Part shown: positions 54,101-61,926 of the stretch, one piece after another
Position numbering within the stretch: the stretch's first letter is position 1
How the letters are laid out: the number at the start of each line of letters is the position of its first letter
Source: JBBROS01 sp038229135
GTDB lineage: Bacteria; Pseudomonadota; Alphaproteobacteria; Acetobacterales; Acetobacteraceae
Assembly (NCBI GenBank): GCA_038229135.1
Contig: JBBROS010000012.1
Location: 1 to 64,000 of the forward strand
Length of the DNA stretch: 64,000 bases
Reading direction: 5' to 3'
Notes under the pieces: model-generated
Told to the model about the DNA's origin: nothing
Databases searched by the model: none
The model's input: the letters and a program-made list of their open reading frames with translations, nothing else
Position numbers and translations under genes: made by a program

Positions 54101-55555
54101 GCGGCCAAGGAGGCGGCGGTGGCCACGCTCGGCAGCGGTGCGGCGCTCACGCTAGGGTTCGGCGCGTTCGCCTATTATGGTTACGTGAGCATGAGCGGCA
54201 TGGCGGACGCGGCCAACAAGCGCGACGCGGAGCTGAAGGGGCTCGAGACGGGGGCGCTGGCCGCCGCACAGGCGCAGGTGACGCTGAAGCAACGCGACGT
54301 GACGATCGCGCGCCTCATGCAGCAGATCGCGGCGACCGAGCTGGACCTCGCGCGCGCGATCGACCGCTTCCAGCGCGAGCGGTTCCTGAACGTGGATGTG
54401 TGGAACAAGTTGGCCGCCTTCGCGCAGCGGACGATGCGGCGATTCCTCGAACTCGGCGCGCGGGCGGCGTGGTTTGCCGAGCGGGCGTTGGCGTTCGAGG
54501 CGAACCGGCCGCTCGCGATCGTGAAGCTCAACTACGCCCCGACGGCGCTGCGGGGGCTGACCGGGGCGGACCGGCTGCTCGCCGACCTGGCCGAGCTGGA
54601 GGCGACCCGGCTGAACGGGATCCGGCTGAGCGTGCCGGTGAAGCACACGCTCTCACTCGCGCGCGACTTGCCGCTGGCGTTCGGGCAGCTGAAGAAAACG
54701 GGGCGGTGCACCTTCCATACGGCCGAGCTGCCCCTGCAGTTGGCCTATCCCGGGACGTTCGGCTACCGCATCCGCGCCGTGACCGTGGCGGCGCACGACC
54801 CGGACGGCCCGGCGCCGCGAGGCGTGCTGCAGAACCTCGGCGTTTCGACCGTCTCCCGCGACGATGGCGGGGGGCCGACGCGCCTGGTCCGTTTCGCGGA
54901 CGGGCTGCCGCTGTCAGAGTTCCGCCTGCACGACGACATGTGGGTGTATGGGCTGCCGGGCGAGACGCTGCTGCAATTCGAGGGCAGCGGGATCGAGACG
55001 GATTGGGAGCTGGCGTTCCCGGCCGAGGCGAACCCCAAGGGGCTGCGGACGATGGCGGACGTGCTGGTGACGTTCGACCTGAACGCGGGCTATTCGCGGC
55101 TGGCGCCCATCGTGGCCGCTCCGGCAGAGCCTGGGATGCGGGCCATCGCGCTCGCGGCGAGCGTGTGGGACCGCAAGGGGTTGGCGACGTTGCGTGGGCC
55201 CGGCCCGGTATCCGTGACGTTCGACCTGGCCCGGCTCGCGCTGCCGAAGGGCGAGGGTGCCCGGACGGTGGCGAACATGGCGCTGATGGCGGTGGGCCCG
55301 ACGGCGCAGGACGTCGCGGCCACGCTCGAAGCGAAGAGCTCGGGCGTTACGTCCAGCTTCAGCGTGGCGAAGGGCCTCGCGCTGTCGAACTCCGGCCCGC
55401 TCCTGGGGGCCGCGGCGGCGCTGCCGTTGAACGCGATGGTGGGCGAGGTGGTCGACCAGGCCTTCGTGCTGAGCCTGGACCGGTTGGGCGTGGAGACGCA
55501 GTTGGCGCGGCTGCAGGACCTGGTGCTCTGGGTGGAGTATGCGGTCGCGCCCTGA
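51146..55555 (+). CDS. Orphan Tc-toxin A-subunit-like protein (TcA C-terminal half with TcB-binding-like end)
   Basis: A 1469-residue protein. About residues 27-95 look like a carboxypeptidase-regulatory-type beta sandwich (SSGLPLGGVVVRWVV, GSTVADGSFALVA). YPENVYDIRRTVPIF lies near 433, and MLGWADELYRADDPASIRRA at about 740 matches a conserved TcA stretch. Two long coiled-coil-like segments (about 850-945 and 1040-1085) flank a hydrophobic Gly/Ala stretch LTLGFGAFAYYGYV (about 1002-1015). The last 300 residues (KHTLSLARDLPLAFGQLKKT at about 1166; LLQFEGSGIETDWELAFPAE at about 1275) resemble the TcB-binding end of TcA toxins. It is shorter than TcA (about 2500), with no signal peptide and no TcB or TcC nearby. 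A pore or attachment role is inferred. Confidence 0.75.
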   Translation: MDTSVVPRSHSVSALAAVLGPDRALPVVNGSVVERSSGLPLGGVVVRWVVHAPGPPRGDQRHTMTLAEGSTVADGSFALVAAESPAVRRALCALAADPAAPLMFEVGPGHLAVAVDHLEAGAGLVIALPGGETPDPGHWAALGAFLAANRLVRADDLQGQLSAPTPDSPVRTWSVGDRAAALAAMSGALGLQDGVAPTQLLDLGALTAGDVGKAVTRFRDFATFERFGGTVDEWTDGGWFRQPTSDLELYRDYLRGVWVGAARQMHAETDKAVASDAAFEVQLDTRLLQRFRTADAAMVPAHGLLVTILERLLTTAVSAGGFGLALPARPAGQTDPDRVAVLVQRSGQSASELRNRVRVRFDRPEDALASAIGLNVEALLGLLADTWQSPEEPFVTPLRGVAAGTPLLVPPFLGRAPYFLQFEEWLDRQRRFYPENVYDIRRTVPIFTERYRKVTAGQKSLTTHTRFNPNNAYFTDPADWAASAGWLERMFGIVDEIRAALASAEQQSFGQAHGHLDAALRGLADARTASKAAWVHDDFVWFRENGGLPPPADLKRERRVSLKRRATLPVTNRGELAAFEAFFDAQAEPGVGFNQGGPQPGDFDYEERWLARARTVHSNQLDHLELVVVPYLRATLLDATGDKAGAVKVLSRLTGYEVGVAEMTDGAGWFDSGGFFKPPYFYQGQSAPYTTAVAFDEGRHDYDDQVPLSGFWPGSRSSAAPPVMAPFEHRFLKQAQAQAMLGWADELYRADDPASIRRARELYKGVCFLHGEDPGIAPHYPVPGEVVLPRLGGFPGIGGLVVTSQANPVRMAQLAQARAGFGMIELGLNAYGFHADMVPVLRYRPLKAAADQFAASAKAAQADFLQYQTRFEQGLIEGWQAAAMVQKAQAGVGIAAEQIGIAQAGVARAQEQVAAVQAQIAAKKKEIADKSSLFSQAEDFFGGMKDSLSSLASAGKGVMTEDAAASSVSSEELVAMLGKSSGGGAAAKEAAVATLGSGAALTLGFGAFAYYGYVSMSGMADAANKRDAELKGLETGALAAAQAQVTLKQRDVTIARLMQQIAATELDLARAIDRFQRERFLNVDVWNKLAAFAQRTMRRFLELGARAAWFAERALAFEANRPLAIVKLNYAPTALRGLTGADRLLADLAELEATRLNGIRLSVPVKHTLSLARDLPLAFGQLKKTGRCTFHTAELPLQLAYPGTFGYRIRAVTVAAHDPDGPAPRGVLQNLGVSTVSRDDGGGPTRLVRFADGLPLSEFRLHDDMWVYGLPGETLLQFEGSGIETDWELAFPAEANPKGLRTMADVLVTFDLNAGYSRLAPIVAAPAEPGMRAIALAASVWDRKGLATLRGPGPVSVTFDLARLALPKGEGARTVANMALMAVGPTAQDVAATLEAKSSGVTSSFSVAKGLALSNSGPLLGAAAALPLNAMVGEVVDQAFVLSLDRLGVETQLARLQDLVLWVEYAVAP

Positions 55556-55560
55556 CGGGG

Positions 55561-56778
55561 TTAGTCGGCCAGCGCCCCATACGTCAGCACTCGGAGCTGG
55601 CGGCGGAGGGGGTAGGTGCTGCTGGGGGTGAGCTGGGTGAGGAGGATGACGATGAGGTCCTCGGCCGGGTCGATCCAGAAGGCGGTGCTGGCCGCGCCGC
55701 CCCAGGCGACCTCGCCGGGCGTGCCGAGGATCTGGGCGCGGGCCGGGTTCAGCATGACCGAGAAGCCGAGGCCGAAGCCGATGCCCTCGTAGGTGCTTTC
55801 GCTGAAGCGGGCGGTGCCGAGGGCTGCCATGTCGTTGTCGGGCGGGGCGTGGAGGTGGTTGGCCGTCATGAGCTGGACGGTCTTGCGGCCGAGGATGCGG
55901 GTGCCGTCCAGGGTGCCGCCCTGGCCTTCGCCAGCGCCCAGGATCATGCGGCAGAAGCGGAGGTAGTCGGGCGCGGTGCCGACCAGGCCGCCGCCGCCGG
56001 AGGGGAGGCGGGGGGTGGTGAACATGTCGTCGGCCAGCTCGGGCGGCAGGCGCTTGGCCTGGCCGTCGCGGCCGCGGACGTGGTTGGCGGCCCAGCGGGG
56101 GCGCTGGTCGGGACGCACCGCGAACCCGGTGTCCGTCATGCCGAGGGGGGCGAGGATGCGGTCGTGCAGGAAGGCGTCGAAGGGCTGGCCGGCGTGGATT
56201 TCGACGAGGCGGCCGACCACGTCGGTGGCTACGCTGTAGTTCCAGCGTGTGCCAGGCTGGGCCAGGAGGGGCATGGCGGCCAGGCCGTCGACGAGTTGCT
56301 CGAGGGTGCCGGGCGCGAGCTGCGGGTCGAGGCCGCGGTCGCGGTACAGCGCGTCGACGGGGGTGGCCTGCATGAAGCCGTAGGTGAGGCCGGAGGTGTG
56401 GGTGAGGAGCTGGCGGTAGGTGATGGGGCGGTCGGCGGGGGTGGTGGACCACGGGTCCTCGCTGCCGTCCCACACGCGCATGTCGGCGAAGGCGGGGAGG
56501 ACGCGGGCGATGGGGTCGTCGAGCTGGAAGCGGCCTTCCTCGTAGAGCGTCATGAGGGCGGCGCTCGCGAGCGGCTTCGTCATGGAATACAGGCGGACGA
56601 CCGTGTCCGACGCCCAGGGCTGGCCCGTGTCCGCGTCCCCGGCCGAGGCCTCGAGCACGGTGCGGCCGCGGTGGTGGACCAGCACGGAGAGGCCGGCCAG
56701 GCGGCCGTCGTCGATCCAAGACTGCATCCAGGGGCGGATGCGTTCGAGTCGGGTCTGGTCCATGCCGTCTGTGCTCAT
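55561..56778 (-). CDS. Serine hydrolase, beta-lactamase/esterase family (class C fold)
   Basis: A 405-residue beta-lactamase-fold hydrolase, without signal peptide, and so probably a cytosolic esterase or amidase (EstB-like) rather than a true beta-lactamase. The nucleophile motif is YSMTKPLASAALMTLYEEG (SxxK). WNYSVATDVVGRLVEIHAG supplies the Tyr motif, and TYRQLLTHTSGLTYGFM and VAWGGAASTAFWIDPAEDLI are typical. ATG at 56778 (MSTDGMDQ) is chosen. It is convergent with the TcA-like gene, five bases between the stops. Confidence 0.92.
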   Translation of the reverse strand: MSTDGMDQTRLERIRPWMQSWIDDGRLAGLSVLVHHRGRTVLEASAGDADTGQPWASDTVVRLYSMTKPLASAALMTLYEEGRFQLDDPIARVLPAFADMRVWDGSEDPWSTTPADRPITYRQLLTHTSGLTYGFMQATPVDALYRDRGLDPQLAPGTLEQLVDGLAAMPLLAQPGTRWNYSVATDVVGRLVEIHAGQPFDAFLHDRILAPLGMTDTGFAVRPDQRPRWAANHVRGRDGQAKRLPPELADDMFTTPRLPSGGGGLVGTAPDYLRFCRMILGAGEGQGGTLDGTRILGRKTVQLMTANHLHAPPDNDMAALGTARFSESTYEGIGFGLGFSVMLNPARAQILGTPGEVAWGGAASTAFWIDPAEDLIVILLTQLTPSSTYPLRRQLRVLTYGALAD

Positions 56779-56894
56779 CGTGCGCCCTCGACTGCCCGTG
56801 CTTGCAATACGCGCGGCAATCGGCCAAAGCATAACTCGCGGCAGCGGACAAGTCCGGGTCGTACTCCACCAACACGTTCTGAAATCGAGATCTG

Positions 56895-57542
56895 ATGGCC
56901 GACACTGGCGATCGTACGCCGCGCAATGCGGCCCCTGCTTCCACCTCCGCATCCGCTTCGACCGATGCGCAGACCGAGGCCAAGATGCGCCGGGCCCTGG
57001 GGCTCACGGGCAAGACCGCCTCGCACGGGCCGCAGCAGCGGCCGAACGAGGCTCGGGCGCGGCACAAGTTCGTCCAGGATGGCGGCGTGCCGGTGGTGAT
57101 GCTGAATGCGCGGACGGATGTAGAGACGGCCGGGCTGCGGGAGCGGATCGGGTCGCTCGAGGGCGCGCTCGAGTTCGAGAAGTCGAACCACGACCATACG
57201 AAGAAGCTGTTGAGCGACGCGCTGGCGCAGGTGCAGGCGGTGAACACGCGACTGGTGCATGCGGACCTGGCGCACAAGGATGCGCTGGCGCAACTGCAGG
57301 ACCAGCTGACGCGGACGCAGCAGGCGCTTTCGGAGGCGCTGGCCCACGCGCCCGCGCGCCGTGCGCCGCGCCCGGCGGTGCAGGCGGAGCCCGAGCCCGG
57401 GGCGGAGTATCGGGAGGCGCCGGTGGAGGCGGCCGAGCCGGTGGCGAAGCGCCCGCGCGGCCGCCCGCGGATCCATCCGGAGCCGGAGCCCAAGCCCGTG
57501 CGCTGGTGGACGCCGAGCTTCCGGGCCGCCCGCAACTCCTGA
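56895..57542 (+). CDS. Coiled-coil protein with AT-hook-like motif
   Basis: A 215-residue protein of unknown function. The N-terminus is Ser/Ala/Thr-rich (about 1-30). A charged block (ASHGPQQRPNEARARHKFVQ) follows. A coiled-coil helix runs from about 75 to 150 (LRERIGSLEGALEFEKSNHD and following heptads). The end is basic and proline-rich, with VAKRPRGRPRIHPEPEPKP and WWTPSFRAA. The RPRGRPR core is an AT-hook-type minor-groove binding motif. It overlaps dut (TGATG). It may be a nucleoid-associated or DNA-tethering protein (inference). Confidence 0.8.
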   Translation: MADTGDRTPRNAAPASTSASASTDAQTEAKMRRALGLTGKTASHGPQQRPNEARARHKFVQDGGVPVVMLNARTDVETAGLRERIGSLEGALEFEKSNHDHTKKLLSDALAQVQAVNTRLVHADLAHKDALAQLQDQLTRTQQALSEALAHAPARRAPRPAVQAEPEPGAEYREAPVEAAEPVAKRPRGRPRIHPEPEPKPVRWWTPSFRAARNS

Positions 57543-57985
57543 TGCCTGCGATCCAGGTCCGGCGGTTGCCGCATGGGGCGCATCTGCCTTTGCCGGCCTA
57601 CGCGACGCCGGGTGCGGCAGGCATGGACCTGATGGCGGCCATCGAGGCGCCGCTGGTGCTGGCGCCGGGTGCCCGCGCGCTGGTGCCGACGGGGCTCGCC
57701 ATCGCATTGCCGCCGGGGCACGAGCTACAGGTGCGTCCACGCTCGGGCCTCGCGCTGCGCCACGGCATCACGTTGCCGAACGCGCCGGCGACGATCGACG
57801 AGGATTACCGCGGCGAACTGCAAGTAATCGTGATGAACGCGGGCGACGCGCCCTTCACCATCGAGCCCGGCATGCGCATCGCCCAGGCGGTGCTGGCCCC
57901 CGTGGTGCGGGCCACCTGGCACGAGGTGGACGCGCTGGACGAGACGGCGCGGGCGCATGGCGGGTTCGGCAGCACGGGCCACTAG
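57542..57985 (+). CDS. dut: dUTP diphosphatase
   Basis: A 147-residue dUTPase, which removes dUTP and supplies dUMP for thymidylate. The five trimer motifs are visible: ATPGAAGMDLMAAI (I), VRPRSGLALRHGIT (II), APATIDEDYRGELQVIVMN (III), EPGMRIAQAVLAPV (IV) and HGGFGSTGH (V). The ATG overlaps the TGA of the coiled-coil gene by one base. It is a complete and ordinary dUTPase. Confidence 0.97.
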   Translation: MPAIQVRRLPHGAHLPLPAYATPGAAGMDLMAAIEAPLVLAPGARALVPTGLAIALPPGHELQVRPRSGLALRHGITLPNAPATIDEDYRGELQVIVMNAGDAPFTIEPGMRIAQAVLAPVVRATWHEVDALDETARAHGGFGSTGH

Positions 57986-58082
57986 AAGAATGTCGCCGAT
58001 CGGCAATGTGCGGTCGGGCTGACACGGTGGCGCTTACCGGCTAACCACGCCGCCATGAGCCCATGAGGGAGGCCGCCCGCGC

Positions 58083-59804
58083 ATGTCCGACACCGCCTTC
58101 CCCGCCTTCGTCTCCACGCGCCGGCTGCCAAACCTGATGGATCTGGTCGCGGGGGCGTTGATCCTGGCGGCGGTGGTGTATGTGGCGAGCATCGCGCGCG
58201 GCACGTTCGCGCCGCTGGGGCCGGAGGCGACGGCGATCAGCCTGGACCCCGCGAACCTGCCGCGCTACGCGGTCCGCACCACGCTGCGGATGTTCGCGGC
58301 ACTGACGTTGAGCCTGCTGTTCACCTTCACCTACGCCACCTGGGCGGCCAAGAGCAGGCGGGCCGGGCTGATCCTGGTGCCGGTGCTCGACATATTGCAG
58401 TCGGTCCCGATCCTCGGGTTCCTGACGTTCACCGTCGTGTTCTTCATGAGCCTGTTCCCCGGGCGCGTGCTGGGGGCGGAGCTGGCGGCGATCTTTGCCA
58501 TCTTCACCAGCCAGGCGTGGAACATGGCCTTCAGCCTGTATCAGTCGTTGAAGACGGTGCCTGCGGATCTGGACGAGGCGGCGCGGAGCTTGCGGCTCTC
58601 GACGTGGCAGCGGTTCTGGCGGCTCGAGGTGCCATTCGCCATGCCCGGGCTGGTGTGGAACACCATGATGAGCATGTCGGGCGGCTGGTTCTTCGTGGTG
58701 GCCAGCGAGGCGGTCACGGTGGGGGACACGACGTGGGCGCTGCCGGGCATCGGGAGCTACGTGGCGGCGGCGCTGGCGGCGCGGGACATCGGGGCCGTGG
58801 GGTGGGCGATCCTGGCGATGCTGGTGGTGATCCTGGTCTACGACCAGCTGCTGTTCCGGCCGCTGGTGGCATGGTCGGCCAAGTTCCGCTTCGAGACGAC
58901 GGCGTCGGACACGGCGGAGGACCCTTGGGTGCTGAAGCTGCTGCGGCGGACCCGGCTGCTGCGGGTGGCGTCGGGCTACGTGGGCGACGCGTTCGATGCG
59001 TTCGGCAGCCTGCGGCTTTCGCGCGGGCCGCGGGCGGTGCGGTCGGCGCGGACGCCGTCGAAGGTGGGGGATGCGGCGTTCGTTGCCGTATTGCTGGCGG
59101 GGGTGGCGGCGGCGCTGTGGCAGATTGTCGGGTTCGTGTCCGACACGCTGGCCTGGGGGGACCTGGTGGAGGCGGTGGGGATGGGGCTCATCACCTTGCT
59201 GCGGGTGGTGGTGCTGATGGTGCTGGCGACCGTGGTGTGGGTGCCGGTGGGCGTGTGGCTGGGGCTGCGGCCGGAATGGGGACGGCGTGCGCAGCCTGTG
59301 GCGCAGTTCCTGGCGGCGTTCCCGGCCAACCTGTTCTACCCGATCTTCGTCGTGGCCATCGTGCGGTTCGGGGGCTGGCCGGACATCTGGCTGACGCCGC
59401 TGATGATCCTGGGGACGCAGTGGTACATCCTCTTCAACGTCATCGCCGGGGCCAGCGCGTATCCCGGGGACCTGCAGGAGGCGGCGCGAAACCTGCAGGT
59501 GGGCGGATGGCTGTGGTGGCGGCGCTGCATGCTGCCGGGGGTGTTCAGCTACTACGTGACGGGCGCCATCACGGCCTCGGGCGGGTCCTGGAACGCCGCC
59601 ATCGTGTGCGAGGTGGCGAGCTGGGGCGAGACGAAGCTGGTGGCGCATGGCCTGGGCAGCTACATCGCGCAGGCGACGGCGGAGGGGAACACGGCGCGGG
59701 TGGTGCTGGGCGTGGCCGTGATGAGCGGCTTCGTGCTCGCGTTCAACCGGCTGCTGTGGCGGCCGATGTATGCCTTTGCCATTCGTCGCCTGACGCTCGG
59801 ATAG
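58083..59804 (+). CDS. ABC transporter permease, two fused domains (NitT/TauT-like)
   Basis: A 573-residue inner-membrane protein made of two permease units. The first EAA loop is DLDEAARSLRLSTWQRFWRL, with AFPAFVSTRRLPNLMDLV before the first helix. The second, about residue 470, is DLQEAARNLQVGGWLWWRRC. Such fused permeases go with nitrate/sulfonate/bicarbonate-type ATPases that carry an AAA-associated domain (family knowledge). It is followed after 10 bases by the ATPase gene. No binding protein is adjacent. Substrate unknown. Confidence 0.92.
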   Translation: MSDTAFPAFVSTRRLPNLMDLVAGALILAAVVYVASIARGTFAPLGPEATAISLDPANLPRYAVRTTLRMFAALTLSLLFTFTYATWAAKSRRAGLILVPVLDILQSVPILGFLTFTVVFFMSLFPGRVLGAELAAIFAIFTSQAWNMAFSLYQSLKTVPADLDEAARSLRLSTWQRFWRLEVPFAMPGLVWNTMMSMSGGWFFVVASEAVTVGDTTWALPGIGSYVAAALAARDIGAVGWAILAMLVVILVYDQLLFRPLVAWSAKFRFETTASDTAEDPWVLKLLRRTRLLRVASGYVGDAFDAFGSLRLSRGPRAVRSARTPSKVGDAAFVAVLLAGVAAALWQIVGFVSDTLAWGDLVEAVGMGLITLLRVVVLMVLATVVWVPVGVWLGLRPEWGRRAQPVAQFLAAFPANLFYPIFVVAIVRFGGWPDIWLTPLMILGTQWYILFNVIAGASAYPGDLQEAARNLQVGGWLWWRRCMLPGVFSYYVTGAITASGGSWNAAIVCEVASWGETKLVAHGLGSYIAQATAEGNTARVVLGVAVMSGFVLAFNRLLWRPMYAFAIRRLTLG

Positions 59805-59814
59805 GGGCCAAGCC

Positions 59815-61110
59815 ATGGACCAGGTGACGACCGAGGCGTTGGTGGATGTGCGGCAGGTGCGGCAGGCCTACCACAAGGACAGCAGTGCGGACCTGGTGGT
59901 GCTGGACGACGTGGACGTGAGCATCCGGCATGGCGAGATCGTGGGCCTGCTGGGGCGGTCCGGCAGCGGCAAGAGCACGCTGCTGCGGATCATCGCCGGG
60001 CTGCTGCAGCCGACGGCCGGCGTGGTGACGTGGCGCGGCAAGGCGCTGCACGGGCCGGCGGACGGCGTGGCCATGGTGTTCCAGAGCTTCGCCCTGTTCC
60101 CGTGGCTGACGGTGCAGGAAAACGTGGAGCTGGGGCTCGAGGCGAAGGGCGTCGCGCGGGCCGAGCGGGAGGAGCGGGCGGAGGTGGCGATCGACCTCAT
60201 CGGGCTCGGCGGCTACGAGAGCGCGTACCCGAAGGAGCTGTCGGGCGGCATGCGGCAGCGGGTGGGGCTGGCGCGGGCGCTGGTGGTGCACCCGGACCTG
60301 CTGCTGATGGACGAGCCGTTCTCGGCGCTGGACGTGTTGACGGCCGAGACGCTGCGGACGGACTTGATCGATCTGTGGTCCGAGGGGCGGCTGCCGATCA
60401 AGTCCATGCTGATGGTGACGCACAACATCGAGGAGGCGGTGCTGATGTGCGACCGGATCCTGGTGTTCAGCAGCAACCCGGGGCGGGTGGCGAGCGAGCT
60501 GCAGGTGCCATTCCCCCACCCCCGCAACCGGCACGACCCGGCGTTCCGCCAGATGGTGGACGACATCTATGCGCTGATGACCCGGCGCGCGCCCACGCCC
60601 CGTGCGGCGCCGGCGCCGACCTTGGCCATGCAGCTGTATCCGGTGAGCACCAACCTGATGGCGGGCCTGGCCGAGACGCTGGCCGCACCGCCCTATTCGG
60701 GCCGGGCGGACCTGCCGGCGCTGGCCGGGAGCCTGCAACTCGAACTCGATGACCTGCTGCCGCTGGGCGAAGCGCTGCAGCTGCTGGGCCTGGGCGTGAT
60801 CGAGGAAGGCGACGTGCGGCTGCTGGACCAGGGGCGGCGCTTCGTGGAAGCGGACACGGACGACCGCAAGGCGATCTTCGGCGCGGCACTCCGGGCCAAC
60901 GTGCCGCTGGTGGCGCAGATCCGCCGCGTGCTGGACGAGCGGCCGGCGCACCGTGCGGCGGCGGCGCGGTTCCGCGACGAGCTCGAGGACTTCATGTCCC
61001 CCGACTACGCCGAGGACACGCTGGCGGCGGCGATCGCCTGGGGACGGTATGCGGAGCTGTATTCGTACGACGAGGAGTCGGACCAGTTCTACCTGGACGA
61101 GGGGGAGTAG
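59815..61110 (+). CDS. ABC transporter ATP-binding protein with AAA-associated C-terminal domain
   Basis: A 431-residue ATPase partner of the fused permease. The ABC domain is about residues 1-250: GRSGSGKSTLLRIIAG, LSGGMRQRVGLARALV and LLLMDEPFSALDVL. The C-terminal 150 residues (about 280-431) match the AAA-associated domain (PF09821 type), for example VPLVAQIRRVLDERPAHRAA and SPDYAEDTLAAAIAWGRYAE. That domain is thought to regulate the transporter. Probably transports nitrate, sulfonate or similar anions. Confidence 0.92.
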   Translation: MDQVTTEALVDVRQVRQAYHKDSSADLVVLDDVDVSIRHGEIVGLLGRSGSGKSTLLRIIAGLLQPTAGVVTWRGKALHGPADGVAMVFQSFALFPWLTVQENVELGLEAKGVARAEREERAEVAIDLIGLGGYESAYPKELSGGMRQRVGLARALVVHPDLLLMDEPFSALDVLTAETLRTDLIDLWSEGRLPIKSMLMVTHNIEEAVLMCDRILVFSSNPGRVASELQVPFPHPRNRHDPAFRQMVDDIYALMTRRAPTPRAAPAPTLAMQLYPVSTNLMAGLAETLAAPPYSGRADLPALAGSLQLELDDLLPLGEALQLLGLGVIEEGDVRLLDQGRRFVEADTDDRKAIFGAALRANVPLVAQIRRVLDERPAHRAAAARFRDELEDFMSPDYAEDTLAAAIAWGRYAELYSYDEESDQFYLDEGE

Positions 61111-61116
61111 CGGAGG

Positions 61117-61839
61117 CTACCGCTCCTCCCGGTACAGCCGCTCGTCGTAGATGCTGCCGCTCCTGGGCAGCAGGAAATCTCGAAAGTCGCGGGTGGCCTG
61201 TGCGCGGGCGTGGCCGTGTGTGTCGTCGACGCCGGGCCAGAGCTCGACGATGGTCATGTGGTTGGGACGGCTGGCCTGCGTGAGCACGTCGAAGCGCAGG
61301 TTCCCGGCATGGCCCCGCGCGGCCTCGGCCAGGCGGCGAAGCCCGGCCTCCCCCTCTTCGCGATAGACGGGCACGAAGTCCACATGGGTCACGGCATGGA
61401 CCGCGCCGGGCGGCGGCGGCGGCAACGAGGTTGGGCCGGTGGCGAGCGGACGGTGCGGGCGCTCGTCGTAGGGTGCCAGGGCGATCGCTCGCAACGCCGC
61501 ACGGGCCTCGAGCACGTGCGGCTGGGCGGCATGGGCCTCCCGCGCCGCGTTGTCCTGCCATTCCTCGAGCAGCATGAGGTGGTTCGGGTGGGTGATGCGG
61601 CGCAGCACCACCATCGAGACGTATCCGGGGTCGGCCACGCTGCGCGCGCGCAACGCCTTGAGGACCTGGACGGCGCTGTCGGCCTGCCCGTGGGCGACCT
61701 CGATGTAGCTCACGACGAGGCCGCCCACGGGTACGACCGACCCTGCGGGGATGCCGGCTGGTGGGGGCGGCACTTGCGCCCCTGCCGCGGACGCGGCCAG
61801 CACCATGGCAAGCACCAGAGATATCGTTGACCTACGCAT
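61117..61839 (-). CDS. Exported protein with two ABM-like (antibiotic biosynthesis monooxygenase fold) domains
   Basis: A 240-residue protein. The signal peptide MRRSTISLVLAMVLAASAAG leads to AQVPPPPAG, so it is periplasmic. Two dimeric alpha-beta barrel domains are seen: about 38-120 (DPGYVSMVVLRRITHPNHLM, LLEEWQDNAAREAHAA) and about 148-235 (LRFDVLTQASRPNHMTIVEL). The repeated RPNHM/HPNHL core is typical of ABM proteins. The fold often oxidises aromatic or haem substrates; export is unusual for ABM. It is convergent with the ABC ATPase and downstream of the TRAP gene. Confidence 0.85.
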   Translation of the reverse strand: MRRSTISLVLAMVLAASAAGAQVPPPPAGIPAGSVVPVGGLVVSYIEVAHGQADSAVQVLKALRARSVADPGYVSMVVLRRITHPNHLMLLEEWQDNAAREAHAAQPHVLEARAALRAIALAPYDERPHRPLATGPTSLPPPPPGAVHAVTHVDFVPVYREEGEAGLRRLAEAARGHAGNLRFDVLTQASRPNHMTIVELWPGVDDTHGHARAQATRDFRDFLLPRSGSIYDERLYREER

Positions 61840-61855
61840 GGCAGCTCCTTTCTCT

Positions 61856-61926
61856 CGCCCAGGGGGTCTTCAGCCCAGTCGCCCAGGGGGGTCTTCAGCC
61901 CAGTCGCCCCGGGGCCTTCAGCCCAG
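61856..61926. repeat. Tandem repeat of three 22-25 bp units at the TRAP gene end
   Basis: Units CGCCCAGGGGGTCTTCAGCC... (61856-61879), a copy with one extra G (61880-61904) and a third shorter copy (61905-61926). The last unit includes the stop codon of the TRAP binding-protein gene. On the minus strand each unit carries CTGGGCTGAAG, so a stop in that frame is present in the two readable units. Confidence 0.8.

Noticed and set aside
55561..56778. Reading the serine hydrolase as an antibiotic-resistance beta-lactamase
   Set aside because: No signal peptide, and the SMTK/Tyr motif pattern suits EstB-like esterases better; a resistance role is not supported.
53443..56895. A 1150-codon plus-strand frame overlapping the TcA-like gene and the serine hydrolase
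   Set aside because: It crosses two real genes in other frames and has no recognisable domain.
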